Below, in pieces: positions 58,967-64,000 of a stretch of 64,000 nt of DNA. The first letter of the stretch is position 1. Each line of letters opens with the position of its first letter. The notes beneath the pieces were generated by a model that ran no database searches, was not told the DNA's origin, and saw nothing but the letters and a program-made list of their open reading frames with translations. This DNA comes from Oncomelania hupensis. Its lineage: Eukaryota > Mollusca > Gastropoda > Littorinimorpha > Pomatiopsidae. The stretch covers positions 60,348,990 through 60,412,989 of the forward strand of contig CM072517.1 in the NCBI GenBank assembly GCA_036898135.1, given 5' to 3'. The position numbers were made by a program, and so were the translations under genes.

Positions 58967-59726
58967 CTGAAACACAGAAAACAATTAACTTTTTTTAAAA
59001 CCTGAACACATGAAGAAAAAAAATATTAAAAAAAATCAAAACAACAAAAACCCTCACAATAACAACTAAACTAGAAAACCAAAAGCTGTTGTGCAAACTC
59101 AAGGAGTTCCTTCCCTTTCAGCTCTATTCTTCAATCAGCCGAAGAGTCAAAATTCATTAATAATGTAAACTTGAGTGGTAAGGCCAATATTACAACTTCT
59201 ATGCAAACATCAAAAACTGAATTTGAAATATACTTATGTAATTTTTCAAGGCCACAAAAATCTGCTGAATTTATTTTTGCTTGCACTAATTCTCTGCTAG
59301 CACTTTCTGGCAGTGGCTATGAGGTTAAAGTTGAAGCAATTGAATACATAGGGAAGTTGTCAATACATTTATTCACTAAAATAATTGGTGGCAAAGAGGG
59401 CAAGCCCCTACATTAGACCCCAAAAGGAATACATCTGCCTTTCCAAACAAAGAATGTTGTTTTCTCTCTCTCTGTGATCAGAATGAAGCAAGAACCACAC
59501 ACACAATTCAACAAACCGGGTAAAACTGAAAGAGGAATGCCAAACTGCAAAGCTGCCTGTTATCCTCACGAATCCTAAAAAGATGTGCACAGCACACACA
59601 AAATAGATTCACATTGCTCCATGCATACCAGTCAAAAAGAACCTCCCAATCTAAAGTTCAAACCTTTATGAAACAAAATCTCATAATGCAAAGCAAACCA
59701 TTTTAGATTTAGATAATCAATGTTTA

Positions 59727-59752
59727 GGGTCCAGCGGACTGCAAGGAGTCGA
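59727..59752 (-). repeat. Tiny fragment of the 580-bp family
   Basis: AGGGTCCAGCGGACTGCAAG, the 3' end of the family only. Confidence 0.55.
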
Positions 59753-59938
59753 AATGTCATGTTTCAAGGCCAATACATCTGTCTAGTGGCCAAGATATTT
59801 TTATTGTTTATTGGTTCGTTTGTATTCATAGAATATCAGTTAACTGTTCAGACCTTTGGAAAAAAAGCTTCTTAAAATGCGGCCTACTTACCAGATTATC
59901 ATTTGTATTTCTAAGATACAAGTACCAGTTCAGGCCTT

Positions 59939-60772
59939 CAGAGTTGCCAACCCCCAAAAACGTTTTCAGTAGTAAAAATTCTGAATTTCAGTAGTTTTAT
60001 GACATTTTCAGTAGCCATACGTCCTCGCATTTTTTTTTAAACGAAGACATGCATACACAGTCTGCAACGAAGGTCGTGAAGAGTGTTTCCGCACGAATTA
60101 TTGAGAGATCCATATCGGGCTTGAAGAAGGTGGCTACCGACTGAACAGGGACTAACTTTTCTGGATCAGGGCAACGACTTTTGTGACGGTTGCCATTCAC
60201 GTGTCGCGTCACATCGTGGAAGCCGCCATGTTGAATGCTAAAATCTGCCACGCACGCTGTACAATACACGCTGTGTTTTGATCTCGATGACGCAGTGATG
60301 CACGGAAATTTTTCAGAATACTCTTTCCTGTACCCTTGATTTGCTGTCCTCTTCTTTTTTTCTGGGCTTTCATTGCTAGTTTTCTTTCTTTTTGGCATCA
60401 TGGATTCAAAATACGCCCCACACAAACTTGTCTTCTCGCGCTGTAGAACGTGACCCGGAAACGAAAGTGTCAGTCACAGAAAGGTCGAGGTTTTGTGCAC
60501 CGATTGGCCTATTTGCAAAACCACTTCACGGTGATTGGTCGAATTTCCTAACATGCACTGGGAGCGTGATCTATTACACCGTGCACGTAAACCGAATGAC
60601 CGTGACCTTGAGGTGCTACAGGAGGCACAGGCGCTCAATAAAACTCGTTAAAACCGTAATACTATCGTCGAAAATTGACTTTCCGTAGTAAATTTTCGAT
60701 TTGCGTAGCTCCGTAGCCGCGTATTCATTTCCGGAGTAAACTACGGAAATTCCGTAGTGGTTGGCAACCCTG
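59939..60772 (-). mobile_element. hAT-like element with zinc-finger frame, 6-bp duplication GGCCTT
   Basis: The left end CAGAGTTGCCAACC and right end reversed CAGGGTTGCCAACC differ at one base. GGCCTT flanks both sides (59933-59938 and 60773-60778). The element encodes only a DNA-binding-like N-terminal piece. It lies in the CPSF3 intron and stops 45 bases short of the donor side of the next exon. Confidence 0.88.
59997..60425 (-). CDS. BED-like zinc-finger N-terminal fragment of a hAT-type protein
   Basis: The 142-codon frame starts with a Lys-rich stretch (PKRKKTSNESPEKKKR), then FPCITASSRSKHSVYCTACV. A C2H2-type finger has Cys55-x2-Cys58 and His75-x5-His81, with the DFSIQHGG spacer common in transposon-derived zinc fingers of invertebrates. 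A Phe-rich VATFFKPD segment follows and the frame drifts to unrelated residues. It is the N-terminal domain of a transposase whose catalytic part is deleted. A longer start (MCGAYF) or MPKRKK at residue 10 are equally possible. Confidence 0.7.
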   Translation of the reverse strand: MCGAYFESMMPKRKKTSNESPEKKKRTANQGYRKEYSEKFPCITASSRSKHSVYCTACVADFSIQHGGFHDVTRHVNGNRHKSRCPDPEKLVPVQSVATFFKPDMDLSIIRAETLFTTFVADCVCMSSFKKKCEDVWLLKMS

Positions 60773-60817
60773 GGCCTTTTAATTAACATAAACCTTCTTA
60801 AAACGCCCTTTACTTAC

Positions 60818-60981
60818 CAGACTATCAAGACTGATGCTCGCTTGTTTGTCATCCACACGCACCAACAGTCGATCACCCTGGAAAAGCTTGTTGGTGCACT
60901 GTGAGCCAAACATCTCTTGCAATGTCTCAAGCAGGCACTCATGGAAGTGAGCCTTGTCGGCACACAGAACAGGTGGAATGC
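60818..60981 (-). CDS. CPSF3: CPSF3 exon (second from last)
   Basis: Encodes IPPVLCADKAHFHECLLETL, QEMFGSQCTN, then GDRLLVRVDDKQASISLDSL. L-Q-x-M-F-G followed by a V-x-V-D-x-K-x-A-x-x-x-L strand is the C-terminal domain of CPSF73, which contacts CPSF100 and symplekin. Acceptor GCGCACAG, donor GTAAGT. Confidence 0.87.
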
Positions 60982-61249
60982 CTGTGCGCAACAAAGATGA
61001 ACTCTTGTTACTCATTTCCAATAAAACAACTATTGAAAACCAACCCAGCTTTTGTTGGAAACATATTGCGAGCACCTATAAACATTTCAGACATGATCTA
61101 CATGATTACCCTCCCAGTCTTGTCTGGCTGACATGGACTTGGAACATTTTCACAGATACACACTAAACATCTACATATGACCAGACTATTACAGACATTA
61201 AACTACCCAGTCTTCTTTGATTCGGGTGTGGACCATCTTCAAAAGATAC

Positions 61250-61556
61250 ACGTAAAAAAAAAAAGGTAAAGGTAGTCCCATAGCCTTGTGGCCGTAGGGG
61301 AGCGTGATGTTGGAGATCACACTTATCTTGGGCCAGCGTAATGAGGGTGATGCCCAACTCTCTCCCTCGCTGCTTTACCTTTCCCACCCTCAAGAGAGTA
61401 GGTACTCAATCACAGTTGAGTCAACTGGGGGCGTTGTTGTTTGTCGCTTCACACCTTAGCGGTCACCCATCCAAGTGCTAACCGCACCGGACGGTGCTTC
61501 ACTTTCGACACAGTAGCGAGTGCTCCAACCACTGCACTATCCGACACCCCTTTTTA
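61250..61556 (-). mobile_element. SINE with tRNA-like and 5S-rRNA-like parts
   Basis: Reversed, it begins GGTGTCGGATAGTGCAGTGG, an A-box-like head, and contains GGTTAGCACTTGGATGGGTG plus ACCGC, very close to the 3' control region of 5S rRNA. The body continues with CCCCAGTTGACTCAACTGTG and ends at CTATGGGACTACC. It lies in a CPSF3 intron. Confidence 0.6.
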
Positions 61557-61614
61557 CCTTACCATCTTCAAAAGATACACGTGCAAACATTCAAACACAA
61601 GTGAAATGTCTTAC

Positions 61615-61702
61615 TTTTCGGGGGCATTGGATCGCGCTCTGCCCGCAGAACTACTGTCACCACTGCATCAGCGTACATGTCTGTCACAGGGTTGGAGATC
61701 CA
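61615..61702 (-). CDS. CPSF3: CPSF3 exon (third from last)
   Basis: Encodes WISNPVTDMYADAVVTVVLR, AERDPMPPK. The W-x-x-N-P-x-x-D-M-Y-A-D-x-V motif is the strongest CPSF73 signature here. It joins the upstream exon at VLVE-W in phase 0. Acceptor TTTGCAG, donor GTAAGA. Confidence 0.92.
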
Positions 61703-63038
61703 CTGCAAAAATGTGTTTAAATTAATATTGCCTTAAAAAGATAATCAATAAACATTACCTACTACCACAACTAAATCAATGATTCACTGCAAACTTTAGA
61801 TGACAAGATGGTACGATGATGAATGTGTAAAATAAGTGGACATGTATTAACTCTTAGTCTCATATAGCAAAACAGCACTTTGATCTTCTCCTTCATGTAA
61901 GGATTTTACCAAAACAAGCCAAAACTAGGTCCATGTGTTTAAAATGCTATATCTACTGAACGGTTGGTCAGAGCTTCATGGGACTTGGTCAGTGTGTAGA
62001 TAATTGGTAACTAAGCAAGTATTGAGTAAGCTTTAGTTCTGTCAGTGTCATCTGTCTGTGTTACTTGCTATTTTACCTGTGATTATAGGTAATTTCACAA
62101 GTACCAATTCTTCGGATGATGAAAGGTCCGATCTGAAGCCGGAAAGATCGCTAGTGTGCATGCTAGACACTGACGAATCACTCTGATTGTCATTCCCTAA
62201 CTGATCAGCCCTTTCATCTACTAATTGCTGCCACAACTGCCCATATGTAGACTCATTGTCGGAATCAGATTCTACAATTTTTCGGGTAACCCCGCTCCCG
62301 AAAACTAAGCAAAAACTTTTATTAACATGTGTTATCAACACAAATGCAGTTGACAGGAAGGAAGTACGCTGCCTTTAGAATCAGCTAGTGCGCATGCGCG
62401 AATGGACAGAGTTTACGTCAAGCGGGAGAGAGGTGCAAAAAGTAGACGGTAACTAGGCGCGCTTTACCGCATGAGCCGTGACGAGCCACACTTTGCCTCG
62501 CTTCATGAGACGAAGAGTTAATAGGTATTCGGTGACACACATGGACACAGAAGAAAAGGTGAAGCAATTGATATAGGACTTGCACAGACTTAATTCATTT
62601 TAGACTATATCGTTTGGGGGAAGGGAGGAGGAGTAGGGGGTGAGGGTGGGGAAGAAAATAGAATAGATTTCATATGTCAGTTCATTCACATTTTAATTTT
62701 CTTAACAATAAGGCCAATGAAGTGTATTATATAAATAGTAATAGAGGCAGTCAATCTACATTTCAAATATGGCATGCAACGGACCAATTGACCGACCGAA
62801 AAACAGGGCAGAGAGTACAACCAACAGACTAACATTTGGCTCATTCGAATTACTGTCTATTTCAAAGTGTGTCCAGATAATATCTGGAAACATTGATGTT
62901 CTTTAAATCCATAATAGCGATGTTCTTAGATCTCCAAAATTTGAGGCTGACAAGAAAAAGCATGTATTTAGCAACCAATATTATTGATTCTTATCACAGA
63001 CCTAGTGTGAAAACAGCATGGAACATGCATGACATTAC
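61703..63038. other. CPSF3 intron, no further features recognised
   Basis: A minus-strand frame at 62048-62341 is acidic (ESDSDNESTYGQLWQQLVDE). It could be a piece of a transposon-derived protein (piggyBac-type N-termini are acidic like this), but that is weak. Confidence 0.35.
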
Positions 63039-63232
63039 CTCCACGAGCACCATACGTGACTGGCATGTGATGGTGATGGCGTTGAAGACATAGAGAATCG
63101 TATGGTCTGAAAAAACCCTCTGCGCTACATCCCCAGCCAGCTGGGACAGGTAGAACGCCAGCAGCTCCACAGTGCCACCGTAAGATATGCTCAGTCTTTG
63201 GGTCACAGTGCTCATGGCCAAATCTGTATAGC
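63039..63232 (-). CDS. CPSF3: CPSF3 exon (fourth from last)
   Basis: Encodes YTDLAMSTVTQRLSISYGGT, VELLAFYLSQLAGDV, and VFNAITITCQSRMVLVE. CPSF73 is the zinc-dependent endonuclease that cuts pre-mRNA at the poly(A) site in the nucleus; this part is downstream of its metallo-beta-lactamase and beta-CASP domains. Acceptor TTTCAG, donor GTAATG. The catalytic exons lie right of the window. Confidence 0.87.
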
Positions 63233-63399
63233 CTGAAATGCACAGCAAAGCTGCAATGTGAATAGCACAAACAGATAGTATAGAAGCAGTGTTAGTGAAA
63301 TGAAAGCCTCGGTCGTCAGATACTGAACACGGTAATTTAATCAGCTTCTCATGTTTTGCATTCCAGGATTGTGCTCACTTTTCTGGGAGCCAGACGATA

Positions 63400-63510
63400 A
63401 ACCCAAAGGCTGCAAGGAGGCGCCTCGGACACTTGAAAGGCTTGAGTTAGATCCCATATCGGCTTGTGGCTTGAGCAGCTCTTGAGCTCAATGATAACAT
63501 TTAAAAAATA
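63400..63510. repeat. Fragment of a SINE tail
   Basis: GGCTTGAGTTAGATCCCATA and GAGCAGCTCTTGAGCTC match parts of 47630-47690 and 25905-25950. Confidence 0.5.
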
Positions 63511-63675
63511 TTTTTTTAATTGCATCGTTAGTTCTTTCTTCCAACTCATTACAAATGACTTTCAATGGGTGCTGAAAGCCAGATTTTTTAACACACCAAC
63601 TAATGACTAATGACTTTGGCCTGAAAAAGGTATCATCAGCAATGAAAAAAGGATTAGCTAGTTAAGTAAAAGTTT

Positions 63676-64000
63676 ATATGGTCCAGCAGATTGCAAAGAG
63701 CCGAATCAGGACCATAACTTGGTTGAAAGAGGGCTCACTCCCGCTCCCTATAAAAGATCTGCTGAAAAGATCTAATGGTAACACCGAAAGCATTCCACCA
63801 GCCAGTCACTTTACAATAAAGGCATCCCATGCAGCCGGTCACTTTACAATAAAAGCATCCCATGCAGGGGACACTGATGCTGTACTCTAATTTATCGAAC
63901 CCCCGTTTACAAAAACAAAATGCAATATAAACATCATTATAAAAGATTACTAAAACACATACATATAAAATGCCTACATTGCTAAATAATACCATAGAAA
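63676..64000 (-). repeat. 580-bp family, 3' half, running off the window
   Basis: Carries the AGCCGAATCAGGACC variant and a local duplication of CCGGTCACTTTACAATAAA (about 63803-63863). The 5' half would lie beyond 64000. Confidence 0.85.

Noticed and set aside
60392..60688. Plus-strand 98-codon ORF next to the zinc-finger frame
   Set aside because: It lies inside the hAT-like element, opposite or beside its frame, and shows no domain.

Overview
This is eukaryotic, intron-rich, AT-rich DNA with three spliced protein genes and dense repeats. Nothing resembles an operon, CRISPR array or bacterial gene. The mixture of AGGTCA-rich dispersed repeats, tRNA-headed SINEs, several LINE and gypsy families, hAT-like elements and ATATAGCGC-type repeats points to a lophotrochozoan, most likely a mollusc and perhaps a gastropod. 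That placement is an inference from repeat and gene style.

Host genes. (1) Plus strand, about 582-4220: the last two exons of a PARP-family mono-ADP-ribosyltransferase. Its catalytic domain is split by a large Pro/Ser-rich insertion, and a 23-bp minisatellite of about 48 copies fills part of the intron. (2) Minus strand, 45631 down to 17907: a complete 14-exon arylsulfatase (ARSB/I/J type). The splice phases join into exactly 1506 nt (501 residues plus stop), with a signal peptide and all catalytic residues present. (3) Minus strand, 63232 down to 58874: the last four exons of CPSF3 (CPSF73), the pre-mRNA 3' end endonuclease subunit; earlier exons lie beyond the right edge.

Mobile DNA fills nearly everything else. 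Six copies of one LINE family were seen. One of them (54693-56122) is flanked by an exact 12-bp target duplication and has an open 473-codon frame. A pogo/Tigger-like element (19001-23877) contains a gypsy element (from 19254), whose gag-pol is in turn broken by a solo-LTR-like insert (20368-21986), a three-level nest inside a sulfatase intron. Several hAT-like elements with CAG...CTG ends are visible, some with 6-bp rather than 8-bp flanking duplications. A roughly 1-kb family rich in AGGTCA motifs occurs five times, and a roughly 580-bp family without recognised coding occurs in about ten full or partial copies. Other items are a gypsy pol relic (35556-37255), a CR1/L2-like relic (37330-38530), a fragment of a repeated protein of unknown class (38529-38866) and several SINE-like units.

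The three genes have no evident functional link. I found no clearly new biological system. The strongest leads are the interrupted PARP domain, the nested elements with resolvable target duplications, the TIR element at 5656-6662, and the spread of nuclear-receptor-like half-sites by a repeat. All exon borders come from reading splice signals and frame by eye.
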